From contig NZ_CP014796.1 of assembly GCF_001969385.1 (NCBI RefSeq), forward strand, positions 4,357,501 through 4,421,500: a stretch of 64,000 nt of DNA, read 5' to 3'. Below are positions 1 through 9,219 of the stretch, one piece after another. The notes under the pieces were generated by a model. The model did not search any database. It saw only the letters and a list, made by a program, of their open reading frames with translations, and was not told the origin of the DNA. The stretch comes from Salipiger profundus. Lineage in GTDB: Bacteria; Pseudomonadota; Alphaproteobacteria; Rhodobacterales; Rhodobacteraceae. Made by a program: the position numbers and the translations under genes. Positions within the stretch are counted from its first letter, which is position 1. Every line of letters starts with the position of its first letter.

Positions 1-596
1 CCGCCCGAGAAGGCAATCTTCGGCCCTGCGGGCAAGAGCACCTCATTGTCGACCCTGCGCTTGGCCGCGAGGAAGTCGCGGCTGTCGATCATGGCCGAGG
101 TCATCTGGCGATGGTTGACCCGTGAACCGGAGCGCGGCGACCAGGGCTTGCCGGTGCTGCGCAGGAAGAGGTCGGCGGCAGTGTCGCGGAAGGTCTCCAT
201 GCTGTCGCGGCGCTCGATCAGGCTCTGGCCGATACCGATCAGGGTCTCCAACTGGACGGATTTGACCTCGCTTCCGTCCTGTTCGCGCTGAAGGCGCTTC
301 TGGGCCTGCTCGTTGTCATCGAGTTTGCGTTCGATCCGCTCGACGGCGCGGTGGAAGGTGTTGACCGTGGACCACATGATCTCGTCTAGGTCGAAATCGA
401 GGCTGGTGTCGGCCATGGTGGAAATCAGAGCATCGAAGATGTCGGCAACCGCGCCCTGGATGGCGGTGTCCTCGGGCGTGATCCGGGGATCAGCCTCGCC
501 CTCGGCGGGACGGTAGCCATAGAGTTCGAGCTCTTCGATGACATGGGCAGTGGGAGACGTGCTGTGATCGGGTTCGAATTCGTCATGGGCATACAT
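1..596 (-). CDS. DUF2493-type protein, N-terminal part (cut by window edge)
   Basis: The reading frame starts at an ATG at 596 behind an AAGGA ribosome binding site and runs off the left edge after 198 codons. The translation begins MYAHDEFEPDHST, has a charged helical middle (VERIERKLDDNEQAQKRLQ), and then VNHRQMTSAMIDSRDFLAAK and LLPAGPKIAFSGG. These last stretches are what I know from the N-terminal half of DUF2493 (SLOG-like) proteins carried by alphaproteobacterial conjugative elements. The nucleotide-binding DUF2493 domain itself would lie beyond the edge. The role in the element is unknown. Its place downstream of the Toprim and helicase genes fits a DNA-metabolism module. Confidence 0.7.
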   Translation of the reverse strand, partial: MYAHDEFEPDHSTSPTAHVIEELELYGYRPAEGEADPRITPEDTAIQGAVADIFDALISTMADTSLDFDLDEIMWSTVNTFHRAVERIERKLDDNEQAQKRLQREQDGSEVKSVQLETLIGIGQSLIERRDSMETFRDTAADLFLRSTGKPWSPRSGSRVNHRQMTSAMIDSRDFLAAKRRVDNEVLLPAGPKIAFSG

Positions 597-952
597 GGGA
601 TGTGTCCTTCGGCTGGACCGCGACCGTCGCGGCCTTCATGGCGACGACAAGCCCACGGGCGCTCCGGTCTGGCAGCCCGAGCTCTTTGCGAGGGCCTTGA
701 TGGCAAAGCCCGGCTGATTTGCTTCGCGCTGTAAAGGCGGGGGAGACGGGGTCCCCACGCGACCTGTCGCGTGGGGTGGCGGGCCGCCGACGGAAATCAG
801 TCGGGCGCCGCCATTGCCGGGCCGGAGCGTTTGTGGGCTGCTCGCCCTCTCAAGAAGGCCAAGGCGCGGTCCCCTTGCCGAGGTGCCCCAACCCCTTGCC
901 CATGGCGGGATCGGTCATCCCCGAGCACGGCCCTCTCTGGCTATTGTGCGCG
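597..952. other. Gene-free gap with a strong stem-loop at 753-776
   Basis: This 356-base stretch between the Toprim gene and the DUF2493 gene holds no convincing gene on either strand. It contains a perfect 10-bp inverted repeat, CCCCACGCGA/TCGCGTGGGG, with a 4-base loop at 753-776. No T-run follows on the minus strand, so an intrinsic terminator is not clearly supported. It could be an mRNA stability or leader structure for the DUF2493 gene. Confidence 0.5.
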
Positions 953-1987
953 CTATATGAAACGGCTGACGTCCTCAGGGGCAATCTGCACCCGGATCTG
1001 CGCCCGAAGCGCCTCCAGGCCGAAGCTGACGAGATCGTCGTTGAAATCTCCCAGCATGGGCGAGAGCGTGATGGCCTCGATCCCGGCTCCGATGGCCCGG
1101 TCCACCAGGCTGTCCCGCGCGGCGTCACCTGCCGGATCGTTGTCGCGGACGATGTAGAGCCTGCGCAGATGCGGGGAGAACTGGATGGCGGAGAGATGCC
1201 CGGCCGAAAGTGCGGAGGCCATCGGCATCCTGGGCAATGCCTGCCGCAGCGAGAGGATGGTTTCGATCCCCTCGCCTGCCGCCATAACATCCTGCGCCCC
1301 GCCAAACCGGACGGCGTTTCCCAGCAGGTCTCCCATCGCCTTCCTCGGCGGATCGACAGGTGCCTTGCCGGAACCGTCGCGCATGAGCCAGGTGCGATGC
1401 GCACCGGTGATCCTGCCGTCGAGGTCGGTGACGGCGGCGATCATGGCCGGCCAGGTTTCGGTCGGGCCATCGTCCTCGGGCCGCCAGTAACTGTTGGGAT
1501 GGAACCGCAGACTTGCGGTTCCGCGTAAATCCGCAATGCCGCGTGTCCGTAAATAAGTCTCTGCGAGACTGCCGGTGAGCGGCTGCGTCATGCGCCAGAG
1601 GCGACGGGCGGCTTCGGACGATCCCGATGGTACTGGCGGTGTTTGGGCCCTGCGGGATTGCAGCACCGGTTCAGGATCCGGTAGACTGAGGAAGCGGCGC
1701 GCTTCTTCGGCAATGTCGGCGAAGTCAATGAGGCCAAGGCTTTCACCGATCACGTCGAGCAGATCGCCATGCTCACCGCTCTGGGCATCGGTCCATTTTC
1801 CAGCCGCACCCTTACCGGCCTCCGGCCCGGTCAGACGGACGAACATCGAACGACCGGGCGTGTTTCGCACATCCCCAACCTGCCAGTAATTGCCCTGTTT
1901 GCGCCCATTCGAGAGATAGTGGCGGCACACCGCCTCGGCCTGGAGACCAAGACGCTGCGCCAGCTCGGAAGCGTTGAGACGTGCCAT
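953..1987 (-). CDS. Toprim domain protein (DUF7146-like, primase/helicase type)
   Basis: This 344-residue protein starts at ATG 1987, which overlaps the TGA of the upstream helicase gene by one base (TGATG), so the two are probably translationally coupled. The C-terminal half has a Toprim fold signature: AAGEGIETILSL supplies the conserved Glu, and LYIVRDNDPAGDAA supplies the metal-binding D-x-D. The N-terminal part lacks the Cys4 CHC2 zinc finger of ordinary DnaG. Toprim proteins of this type are common in phages, plasmids and conjugative elements, where they are thought to prime or process DNA. A role in replicating the element is inference. A GTG three bases earlier is a possible alternative start. 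Confidence 0.75.
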   Translation of the reverse strand: MARLNASELAQRLGLQAEAVCRHYLSNGRKQGNYWQVGDVRNTPGRSMFVRLTGPEAGKGAAGKWTDAQSGEHGDLLDVIGESLGLIDFADIAEEARRFLSLPDPEPVLQSRRAQTPPVPSGSSEAARRLWRMTQPLTGSLAETYLRTRGIADLRGTASLRFHPNSYWRPEDDGPTETWPAMIAAVTDLDGRITGAHRTWLMRDGSGKAPVDPPRKAMGDLLGNAVRFGGAQDVMAAGEGIETILSLRQALPRMPMASALSAGHLSAIQFSPHLRRLYIVRDNDPAGDAARDSLVDRAIGAGIEAITLSPMLGDFNDDLVSFGLEALRAQIRVQIAPEDVSRFI

Positions 1988-4900
1988 CACGCGGCCTCCC
2001 GCTCGGAAATGCGCTCGACGGGGAAGCGGTCGAGCAGTTTACCGATGACCGCCGGGCCGGTTGCATCGACGGGCACGAAGAAGCGCAGCTTCCAGGAGAT
2101 TATCTCGCTGAAGAGCCCATAGGCCCGCAGGCGTTCGCGCATTGCGTCGGTGAAGCCGGTCAGTTCGATCCGGTTCGCGCCCATGACGCGGACGCGGCGC
2201 AGTTGCAGCCCCTCGGTGAGATCAAGGATCGTTCGGCCTTCGATCAACGCGGCATAGGCGGCATCCGGCGTCAGGCTGCTGGTGACGCCGCTGGTCGAAG
2301 CATTGGCGGCCCATGCCGGCGAGACACGACGACCGATGATGCGTTCGCCCTCGTCAGTCTGGAGCCGATAGACGCGGGAGGAGTCTTGCGGCAAGCGTTT
2401 CCAGATCGGCAGAAGCAGCCCTGTCACCATATGCAGGATGCTGTCGGTGAACTCGGGAACCTCGGCCAGTTCCGCCTTCCAGGCCACGGTAAAAGCGGCA
2501 CGGTCGGCCTCGATCCAGTGGGTTTCGCCCATCGCACGCACCGGAATGTTCATCGCCTCCATCGGTCGGATCAACCGGACGCGACGTTCGATCTCGCCGT
2601 CGTCCAGCATCACGCTGGTGGTGGGGATCTGCACGGCGGCACGACCGGACCGCTCGTTCACAAGCAGCTTCGCCCGCGGATCATCCAGCTCCGCCAGCGC
2701 TGCATCGAGCGTGACCGGCTGATTGCGCTTGCGCTCGGTCAGAGTAAGGAGCCGGGTTTCCGCGCCGGTGCCTGGATGGGTGTGGATGACCTGCCGGTCC
2801 GTGACGATGAAGCTTTCGGCCTTCAGCGTCTCCAGCCCCATGTCATAGGTACCGGATGCAATCGCCCCGTCGATCCGGGCCTGCAGAAGCTGCTCGAAGG
2901 CCGAGAACAGGATGCCCTGCAACTCGATGGTCAGAGCCAACAGGCGATTGAGGAAGGTGGTGATCGGCGGCAGGTCGTCCTTGATGCCGTTCGCATCCAT
3001 CAGCTTCAGTCCGGTGGCGGATTCAAACCTCTCCAGCGAGCAGCCCTCGACCTTGCCGCGCACGATCAGCAGATAGAGCTGGCGCAGCGCATCGCGGGCA
3101 TAGGCGGATTCCAGATTGTCCTCGGGCCGGAACAGGCCCTGGCCGCCGGTCTGGCGCTGCCCGCGCGTGATCGCACCCAGCGTGTCGAGACGACGCGCGA
3201 TCGTGCTGAGGAACCGTTTCTCGGCCTTCACATCCGTGGCGATGGGTCGGAACAGCGGCGGTTGCGCCTGGTTGGTGCGGTTGGTGCGCCCGAGCCCCTG
3301 AATGGCGGCATCGGCCTTCCAGCCCGGCTCCAGCAGGTAGTGCACCCGCAGCCGCTGGTTCCGCGCCGAGAGCTCCGCATGATAGCTGCGCCCGGTGCCC
3401 CCCGCATCCGAGAAGACCAGAATGCGCTTCTGGTCATCCATGAAGGCCGAAGTCTCGGCAAGGTTGGCGGAGGGCGCGCGGTTCTCGACGACCAGGCGGG
3501 CCGATGCGCCTTCGCCCTTTCGCACGATGCGCCGGGATCGCCCCGTGACCTCCGCCACCACATCCGTGCCGAAGCGCTGGACGATCTGGTCGAGCGCGCC
3601 TGGAACCGGCGGCAACGAGCCGAGCTGTTCGAGCATCTCGTCGCGCCGGGCCACGGCTTCGCGACTCTCGACCGGCTGACCATCCCGGAACACCGGCCGT
3701 GACGAAAGATTGCCCTCGCTGTCGGTGAATGGTTCGTAGAGCTGCACCGGGAAGGAATGCTGCAAATACGAGCCGACATATTCCCGAGGCGTGACGTCGA
3801 CGGAGATGTCGTTCCATTCGTCGGTGGGGATCTCGGCCAGTCGCCGTTCCATCAGTGCCTCGCCGGTCGAGACGATCTGGATGACGGCCGCATGGCCGGC
3901 CGCCAGATCGGCATCGATCGAGCGGATCAGCGTCGGGGTTTTCATCGAGGTCAGCAAGTGGCCGAAGAAACGCTGCTTGGTGCTCTCGAAGGCCGACCAC
4001 GCGGTGGACTTGGCCTGGCGGTTCAACGTGCCTTCACTGCCGGTGATATTGGCCGCCTCCATCGCCGCGTCGAGATTGTTGTGAATGACGGCGAACGCGG
4101 CCGCGTAAGCATCATAGATGCGCCGCTGTTCATCGGTGAGTTGATGCTCGACCAACTCGTATTCCACCCCATCGTAGGAGAGCGAGCGGGCGGTATAGAG
4201 GCCAAGGGATCGCAGATCGCGGGCCAGCACTTCCATGGCCGCGACGCCGCCAGCCTCGATCGCCTCGACGAACTCGGCCCGGGTCTGGAATGGAAAATCC
4301 TCACCGCCCCAGAGGCCGAGGCGCTGCGCATAAGCGAGATTGTGAACTGTGGTGGCGCCGGTCGCAGAGACATAGACCACACGGGCATCGGGCAGCGCGT
4401 GCTGAAGCCGCAGGCCCGCACGTCCCTGCTGCGAGGCGGCGACATCACCGCGTTCGCCTTTTCCGCCACCGGCATTCTGCATCGCATGGCTTTCGTCGAA
4501 TATAATGGCTCCATCGAAATCGGACCCCAACCATTCGACGATCTGCTTGACGCGGGAAACCTTCTCGCCCCGGTCGTCGGAGCGTAGCGTGGCATAGGTG
4601 GTAAAAAGGATGCCTTCCGTGAGCGTGATCTTTGCGCCTTGAGGAAAGCGCGAGAGCGGCGTGACCAGCAGCCTCTCCATGCCGAGCGCCGACCAGTCGC
4701 GTTGCGCGTCCTCGATCAGCTTGTCGGATTTGGAGATCCAGACCGCCTTGCGCCGCCCGCGCAGCCAGTTGTCGAGGATGATGCCGGCCGACTGGCGGCC
4801 CTTGCCGGCACCGGTGCCGTCACCCAGCATGAAGCCCCGGCGGAAACGGACAGCGCTGGCAGCATCCTCGGCGGCGGCGCTCACGTTGTCGAGATGCTCA

Positions 4901-6309
4901 TCCACCATCCAGGCACCCGCGAGATGATCGACATGGGCTTCACCGGCATAGATCACCGTTTCAAGTTGGGCATTGGAGAGTCGGGTACGGATGTCGGCGG
5001 GCAGCATCGGCCGGTAGGAGGGCTTCGGAGGTGCGACGGAGGCCATGGCGGCGGACTGCACCAGCTTGGTCGGGTGCGGCGCGGCGCCGGGAATGCGAAG
5101 CGATTGCAGCGCATATTCCTCATAGATGGCATCGGACAGGCGAGCGCCCTCCGGTGGCGTCCAGTCCACGGTCTCATAGGCGAGTTCGACGCCCTCGGGA
5201 TCGTTGGCAGGAGCAGCGGCAGGCCGCGCCGCTGTCGCGCGGGCCAAATAGCCTCGCACGGTTTTCGGTGCGATGGTCGAAGCGGGCACGACGATCTTCG
5301 GCAATGATACCGGCGAACGCTTCGGGACATGCGCCTCGATCCAACCCATCAGCGTGGTAACATCAGGCGCGATCCCCGGAGAGCCCGGGAAGCGGGACGG
5401 ATCGTCGGCGGGCAGCTTGTCGATCACCGTCAGCCGCGTGTCGATGCGGGTGCCATGTCTGGCGAAGACCGCGCCATCGATCGCCGCGGTGAAGACCACG
5501 CGGCCGCGGTCCTGCAGGCGCATGAAGGCATCGCGCCAGGCTGGAGCTTCCGGTCCGAAGTTTGCCCCGGTAATCGTCACCAGCCGGCCGCCGGTGACGA
5601 GCCGGGCCAGCGCCGAGGTAACATGGCGAAGGGAAGCATCCGCCATCCGCCCTTCGACATTGGCCATGACCGAGAAAGGCGGGTTCATCAGCACCACCGA
5701 CGGCACGGCGTTCGTGGCCAGGTGATCGTCGATCTGGGCGGCGTCGAACCGGGTGACGGGAAGGGCCGGAAAGAGGGAAGAGAGAAGATCGGCGCGGGTC
5801 TCGGCAAGCTCGTTGAGGATCAGCGAGCCGCCGGCAGCCTGCGCCAGGATCGCCATGAGGCCGGTGCCGGCCGAAGGCTCCAGCACCACATCGTCCGGCG
5901 TGATCGCGGCCGCCGCCAGCGCGGCAAGGCCGAGCGGCAGAGGCGTGCTGAACTGCTGGAAGCTCTGGCTTTCTTCGGAGCGGCGGGTCTGCGTGGGCAG
6001 CAACCCCGCGATCTTCTCCAGCAGCGCGAGCCGGGAAACCGGAGAGGCGGCTTTGCGGAAAAGCGCCTTTCCGTATTTGCGCAGGAACAGAACCGTGGCG
6101 ACTTCGCAGGCCTCGTAGGCCAGCTTCCAGTCCCAGGCACCACTGGCGTCGGACGCACCGAAAGCGGTTTCCATGGCGCTGCGCAGGATCGCAGCATCGA
6201 CGCGTTGACCGCGTTCGAGATGGGGAAGGAGGAGATTGGCGGCGGCCAGGATCGCGGGTGCGGCGCCGAGCGGCGTGACCGGATCGGTCACGGGAGACGA
6301 GATGTTCAT
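1987..6309 (-). CDS. Strawberry-notch family helicase with N-terminal adenine-methylase domain
   Basis: This 1440-residue protein carries two enzymatic modules. Residues about 140-260 form a class I SAM-methyltransferase domain with EPSAGTGL (SAM binding) and NPPF at about 209, the motif IV of N6-adenine DNA methylases. From about 490 there is a superfamily 2 helicase: Walker A GDGTGAGKGR, then FDESHAM (DEAH-like box) at about 605. A C-terminal helicase half follows with the arginine-rich QGLGRTNRTNQ motif typical of the strawberry-notch family. Such fusions are frequent in alphaproteobacterial mobile elements. Whether the role is replication, transfer or anti-restriction is not known. ATG 6309 is chosen because MNISSPVTD follows a plausible GAGGAT ribosome site. 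The longer frame to 6363 looks like leader. Confidence 0.8.
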   Translation of the reverse strand: MNISSPVTDPVTPLGAAPAILAAANLLLPHLERGQRVDAAILRSAMETAFGASDASGAWDWKLAYEACEVATVLFLRKYGKALFRKAASPVSRLALLEKIAGLLPTQTRRSEESQSFQQFSTPLPLGLAALAAAAITPDDVVLEPSAGTGLMAILAQAAGGSLILNELAETRADLLSSLFPALPVTRFDAAQIDDHLATNAVPSVVLMNPPFSVMANVEGRMADASLRHVTSALARLVTGGRLVTITGANFGPEAPAWRDAFMRLQDRGRVVFTAAIDGAVFARHGTRIDTRLTVIDKLPADDPSRFPGSPGIAPDVTTLMGWIEAHVPKRSPVSLPKIVVPASTIAPKTVRGYLARATAARPAAAPANDPEGVELAYETVDWTPPEGARLSDAIYEEYALQSLRIPGAAPHPTKLVQSAAMASVAPPKPSYRPMLPADIRTRLSNAQLETVIYAGEAHVDHLAGAWMVDEHLDNVSAAAEDAASAVRFRRGFMLGDGTGAGKGRQSAGIILDNWLRGRRKAVWISKSDKLIEDAQRDWSALGMERLLVTPLSRFPQGAKITLTEGILFTTYATLRSDDRGEKVSRVKQIVEWLGSDFDGAIIFDESHAMQNAGGGKGERGDVAASQQGRAGLRLQHALPDARVVYVSATGATTVHNLAYAQRLGLWGGEDFPFQTRAEFVEAIEAGGVAAMEVLARDLRSLGLYTARSLSYDGVEYELVEHQLTDEQRRIYDAYAAAFAVIHNNLDAAMEAANITGSEGTLNRQAKSTAWSAFESTKQRFFGHLLTSMKTPTLIRSIDADLAAGHAAVIQIVSTGEALMERRLAEIPTDEWNDISVDVTPREYVGSYLQHSFPVQLYEPFTDSEGNLSSRPVFRDGQPVESREAVARRDEMLEQLGSLPPVPGALDQIVQRFGTDVVAEVTGRSRRIVRKGEGASARLVVENRAPSANLAETSAFMDDQKRILVFSDAGGTGRSYHAELSARNQRLRVHYLLEPGWKADAAIQGLGRTNRTNQAQPPLFRPIATDVKAEKRFLSTIARRLDTLGAITRGQRQTGGQGLFRPEDNLESAYARDALRQLYLLIVRGKVEGCSLERFESATGLKLMDANGIKDDLPPITTFLNRLLALTIELQGILFSAFEQLLQARIDGAIASGTYDMGLETLKAESFIVTDRQVIHTHPGTGAETRLLTLTERKRNQPVTLDAALAELDDPRAKLLVNERSGRAAVQIPTTSVMLDDGEIERRVRLIRPMEAMNIPVRAMGETHWIEADRAAFTVAWKAELAEVPEFTDSILHMVTGLLLPIWKRLPQDSSRVYRLQTDEGERIIGRRVSPAWAANASTSGVTSSLTPDAAYAALIEGRTILDLTEGLQLRRVRVMGANRIELTGFTDAMRERLRAYGLFSEIISWKLRFFVPVDATGPAVIGKLLDRFPVERISEREAA

Positions 6310-6333
6310 GTCGGGGATCCTCGGAGAGCAGGA

Positions 6334-6385
6334 GGGACAAGCCCGGACAGCGCTCTCTCTCAACCGCCGGGGCTCACCCCGTCCC
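6334..6385 (-). promoter_or_regulatory. Divergent member of the element's palindromic leader family (helicase gene)
   Basis: Upstream of the helicase start lies GGGAC...GTCCC with 42 bases between the arms. The content (CGGGGTGAGCCCCGGCGG, GAGAGAGAGC) resembles the leaders at 9782, 13088 and 15159. The match is weaker than among those three, so membership is tentative. Confidence 0.3.
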
Positions 6386-6439
6386 GGCGCCCCTCTCTAC
6401 CTCGGCACCTTATGCCCCATCACCTCGCACACCCGAGGG

Positions 6440-6544
6440 CGACATCGCTCCGCCATCAACTTTCGCGAGGCCTCATTGATTGTAATCGATATTCATGAGA
6501 TACACCGAATTAAGATCAATCATCGGGACCAAGAACTGAATTTC
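6440..6544 (+). promoter_or_regulatory. AT-rich upstream region of the fic gene
   Basis: Base composition drops sharply here compared with the flanks. TTGATT-N17-GATACA near 6476-6504 is a possible sigma-70 promoter, and TGATTG...CAATCA forms a 6-bp inverted repeat around it. Both are hand-read matches without statistics. Confidence 0.3.
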
Positions 6545-8089
6545 ATGGAACAGGCGCAAAGAAATCCGTTTTCAGGTGCCGTAACCGTTTTTCACGAGCG
6601 CTGGCTCCCCGAGGAGGCCACACCTGCGGGCTATGCTGCGCTGATCGATGCCTATGCGCTCGCAACGCCCCTGCCCCGGACACTTTCCGCCATCGGCCCA
6701 CGTCACAAGGTCTACGCGGCCGACGGCTGGCGCCTCTACACGCCCCGCCATGAACCCGAGGCGAGCCTCATCGGTCATCTGACCTTCGCGCTGCGCTACG
6801 AGGGGCTCGATCTGGCAGTTCTCAAGCGGCTGTTCAAGGCAACCGGACCAGAGCCGATCCAGGCCATTGTCGAGGCTGCCCCGACGGGCAGTTACGCGCG
6901 CAGGATCTGGTTCCTCTACGAATGGCTCCTCGGCGAGGAATTGGATTTGCCCGACGCCACACGCGGCAATTACGCGCCCGTGGTCGATGCCAGGCTCCAA
7001 TGGGATGCAGAGGGCGCCCCCTCGCCGCGCCACCGGGTCCGCAACAACCTGCCCGGCACCCCGGAATTCTGCCCGATGATCTTCCGCACTCCGGCAATCG
7101 AAGCCTTCATCGCCCGCGATCTGGCAACCGAAGCCCGCGCGGTACTGGCCGAGGTGCCCGCCGATCTGCTCGCGCGCACGGCGGCCTTCCTGCTGCTCAA
7201 GGATTCACGGTCGAGTTTCCAGATCGAAGGCGAGAACCCGCCCCAGGATCGTATCCGGCGCTGGGGCCAGATCATCGGTGAAGCCGGGCGACATCCGATC
7301 GACCGGGCAGAACTCGAACGCCTGCAACGCATCGTCATCGGCGATGCCCGCTTCGTCCATCTGGGCCTGCGGCAAGAGGGCGGCTTCATTGGCGAGCATG
7401 ACCGCACGACCGGCGCCCCCCTGCCCGATCACGTCAGCGCCCGGCATGAAGACCTGCCCGCGCTGATCGCCGGGCTCGAAGCGTTCGACCGCGATATCGC
7501 CCCGGGGCTCGACCCTGTTCTGGCGGCTGCCGGCCTCGCGTTCGGATTCGTCTATATCCACCCGTTCGAGGACGGCAACGGGCGCCTTCATCGCTACCTG
7601 ATCCACCACGTGCTTGCTGAGCGCGGCTTCAATCCGCCCGGGCTGGTCTTCCCGGTGTCGGCGGTGATCCTCGAGCGCATCGACGCCTACCGGCAGGTGC
7701 TCGAGAGCTATTCGCGTCGACTGCTGCCCCATGTCAGTTGGCGCCCAACCGATCGCGGGAACGTCGAGGTGCTGAACGACACCGGCGACTTCTATCGCTT
7801 CTTCGATGCCACGCCCCATGCCGAATTCGTCTTCGCCTGCGTGGCCCAGACCATCGACCATGACCTGCCAGCCGAGACCCGGTTCCTGCGTGCCTATGAC
7901 GGGTTCAAGTCCCGCGTCTCGGGCCTGATCGACATGCCGGACCTCGTGCTCGACCTGCTGTTTCGTTTCCTGCACCAGAACGGTGGCAGACTTTCCGGAC
8001 GCGCCAGAGCGAAGGAGTTCGCCGATCTGACCGACGAGGAGGCCGACCGGATCGAAGCCATCTATGCGGAGTTGCGGGAGGAGTTCTGA
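6545..8089 (+). CDS. Fic family protein (probable AMP-transferase)
   Basis: The 514-residue product contains the complete Fic core HPFEDGNGRLHR at about 340 (HxFx(D/E)GNGRxxR), so the catalytic His and the ATP-phosphate-binding loop are intact. About 120 residues upstream, SSFQIEGE matches the (S/T)xxxE(G/N) inhibitory-helix motif, with the helix N-terminal to the Fic core in the same chain; this predicts autoinhibition. The C-terminal part looks helical and may be a winged-helix domain. Fic enzymes AMPylate protein hydroxyl groups; the target is unknown here. It is the only plus-strand gene in the element and converges on the 8101 gene. The start ATG 6545 follows an AT-rich stretch that is a likely promoter region. 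Confidence 0.85.
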   Translation: MEQAQRNPFSGAVTVFHERWLPEEATPAGYAALIDAYALATPLPRTLSAIGPRHKVYAADGWRLYTPRHEPEASLIGHLTFALRYEGLDLAVLKRLFKATGPEPIQAIVEAAPTGSYARRIWFLYEWLLGEELDLPDATRGNYAPVVDARLQWDAEGAPSPRHRVRNNLPGTPEFCPMIFRTPAIEAFIARDLATEARAVLAEVPADLLARTAAFLLLKDSRSSFQIEGENPPQDRIRRWGQIIGEAGRHPIDRAELERLQRIVIGDARFVHLGLRQEGGFIGEHDRTTGAPLPDHVSARHEDLPALIAGLEAFDRDIAPGLDPVLAAAGLAFGFVYIHPFEDGNGRLHRYLIHHVLAERGFNPPGLVFPVSAVILERIDAYRQVLESYSRRLLPHVSWRPTDRGNVEVLNDTGDFYRFFDATPHAEFVFACVAQTIDHDLPAETRFLRAYDGFKSRVSGLIDMPDLVLDLLFRFLHQNGGRLSGRARAKEFADLTDEEADRIEAIYAELREEF

Positions 8090-8100
8090 GGCGTTGCACC

Positions 8101-8745
8101 TCACCCGAACCGCTGCCCCGCCTCGGTGAACGTGTAGCCGTTGGCGATGATGGCCTCATCGACAACGTCATCCGAGGACAGATAGTCGTATTCGCGCTCG
8201 AGCTGGCGGTAGAGCCAGCGGGCGAGATCGCGCAGCGCCTCGATGATCGTCTCCTCGGCATCGACGGTCATGTCCTGCGCAGTCGGGCTGTCGCGCTCGA
8301 CCGAGATCGCCATGCAGTATTCGTGATAATAATGGCCGCGATGACTGGCATCGGCGCGAAGCTGATAGAAGTTGCGGCACTGGATCGCCTGAAGGGCGTC
8401 GGCGATGCGGTGCAGTTCGGTGTCCTGCGGGGCGTATTCCCTGATCCGGCGCGGTGCATGTTTGCGGTAGGAATACCAGGATTCAAAGCACGCGCCGTCC
8501 CCCTGCGAGGAAAAGCCCCGGAACCAGATGCAGGGGTCTTGCCGTGTGCCGCCGCCCATCAACCGGACGGGCCGGGTCTTCAGGTCGAGCCCGAGGATTT
8601 CGGCGACGCGCTGGAAATCCTCATAGACGGCATCGTACCAGTCATCGTCGAAGCCACCCTCACGATACCAGACGCGGGCTTTGTCCCTGGCTGCATCGGA
8701 AAGCTCGTCGAGGCGATAGACAGTGATCTCGATGACCTCACTCAT
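8101..8745 (-). CDS. Uncharacterised mobile-element protein (214 aa)
   Basis: This acidic protein starts MSEVIEITVYRLDELSDAAR and contains ARVWYREGGFDDDWYDAVYEDF, then an aromatic-rich middle. It has no signal peptide, membrane segment or recognisable catalytic motif. The start at 8745 overlaps the end of the upstream gene by 8 bases, so the two are probably co-translated. Similar proteins are sometimes labelled as antitoxins in databases, but I see no toxin partner in the classical arrangement. It converges with the fic gene, 11 bases from its stop, which makes a functional link to Fic possible but unproven. Confidence 0.55.
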   Translation of the reverse strand: MSEVIEITVYRLDELSDAARDKARVWYREGGFDDDWYDAVYEDFQRVAEILGLDLKTRPVRLMGGGTRQDPCIWFRGFSSQGDGACFESWYSYRKHAPRRIREYAPQDTELHRIADALQAIQCRNFYQLRADASHRGHYYHEYCMAISVERDSPTAQDMTVDAEETIIEALRDLARWLYRQLEREYDYLSSDDVVDEAIIANGYTFTEAGQRFG

Positions 8746-9154
8746 AGGGATCGCCTCCACCCAGCACGGTGGAAAGCCAGCCGTCCGTGTAGATCCAGTC
8801 CACCGTCTCGCCGGCGGCGAGATCGAGGACGTGCGCTCCACCGCCGAACCCGTCCACACGCGGCTTCGAGCAGGTGTTGGCGTATTGCATTCCCCAAAGG
8901 CCGGTCAGCCCGAACTCCTTCGCGCAGCGTTTGACGAATTGGATGACATGCTCGGGATCGCCGGTGCCATCATCGCGCATCCAGAGCTGGGTTCCGCCAT
9001 GCTCGGGTTGAATGGAAAGCAGAAACCCGTCCGAAGGCGGATCCCCAGCGGCATTCTCATCCGAGAGCGCATTGTAGAGATCGAGCGCACGGGCGGCCTG
9101 CTCGGGGGTGCCCACATCGAGCAGGCAGGAGAAATGGGTGAAATAGTCGGCCAT
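8738..9154 (-). CDS. Uncharacterised mobile-element protein (138 aa)
   Basis: The likely start is ATG 9154 (MADYFTHFSCLLDVGT) behind a GGAG site. The frame extends to 9190, but that part covers a hairpin and looks like leader. The protein is acidic, with repeated EQAARALDLYNAL-type helical text, and has no known motif. It overlaps the following gene (8745) by 8 bases. I recognise the type from conjugative elements of alphaproteobacteria but know no function. Confidence 0.55.
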   Translation of the reverse strand: MADYFTHFSCLLDVGTPEQAARALDLYNALSDENAAGDPPSDGFLLSIQPEHGGTQLWMRDDGTGDPEHVIQFVKRCAKEFGLTGLWGMQYANTCSKPRVDGFGGGAHVLDLAAGETVDWIYTDGWLSTVLGGGDPYE

Positions 9155-9175
9155 GATGGTCTCCGGGCATGACAT

Positions 9176-9196
9176 GGCCCGGCGTGACACCGGGCC
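9176..9196 (-). promoter_or_regulatory. Stem-loop directly upstream of the 9154 start
   Basis: GGCCCGG-N7-CCGGGCC is a perfect 7-bp stem with a 7-base loop, about 20 bases before the start codon and just upstream of the GGAG site. It follows the pattern seen before other genes of this element. Confidence 0.45.
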
Positions 9197-9219
9197 GAAT
9201 GGGAAGGAAAGGGTGAAGC

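Noticed and set aside
6545..8745. Classical Fic toxin-antitoxin pair with the 8101 gene
   Set aside because: The inhibitory motif is inside the Fic protein itself, and the 8101 product shows no FicA-like helix. The genes converge and are not an operon.
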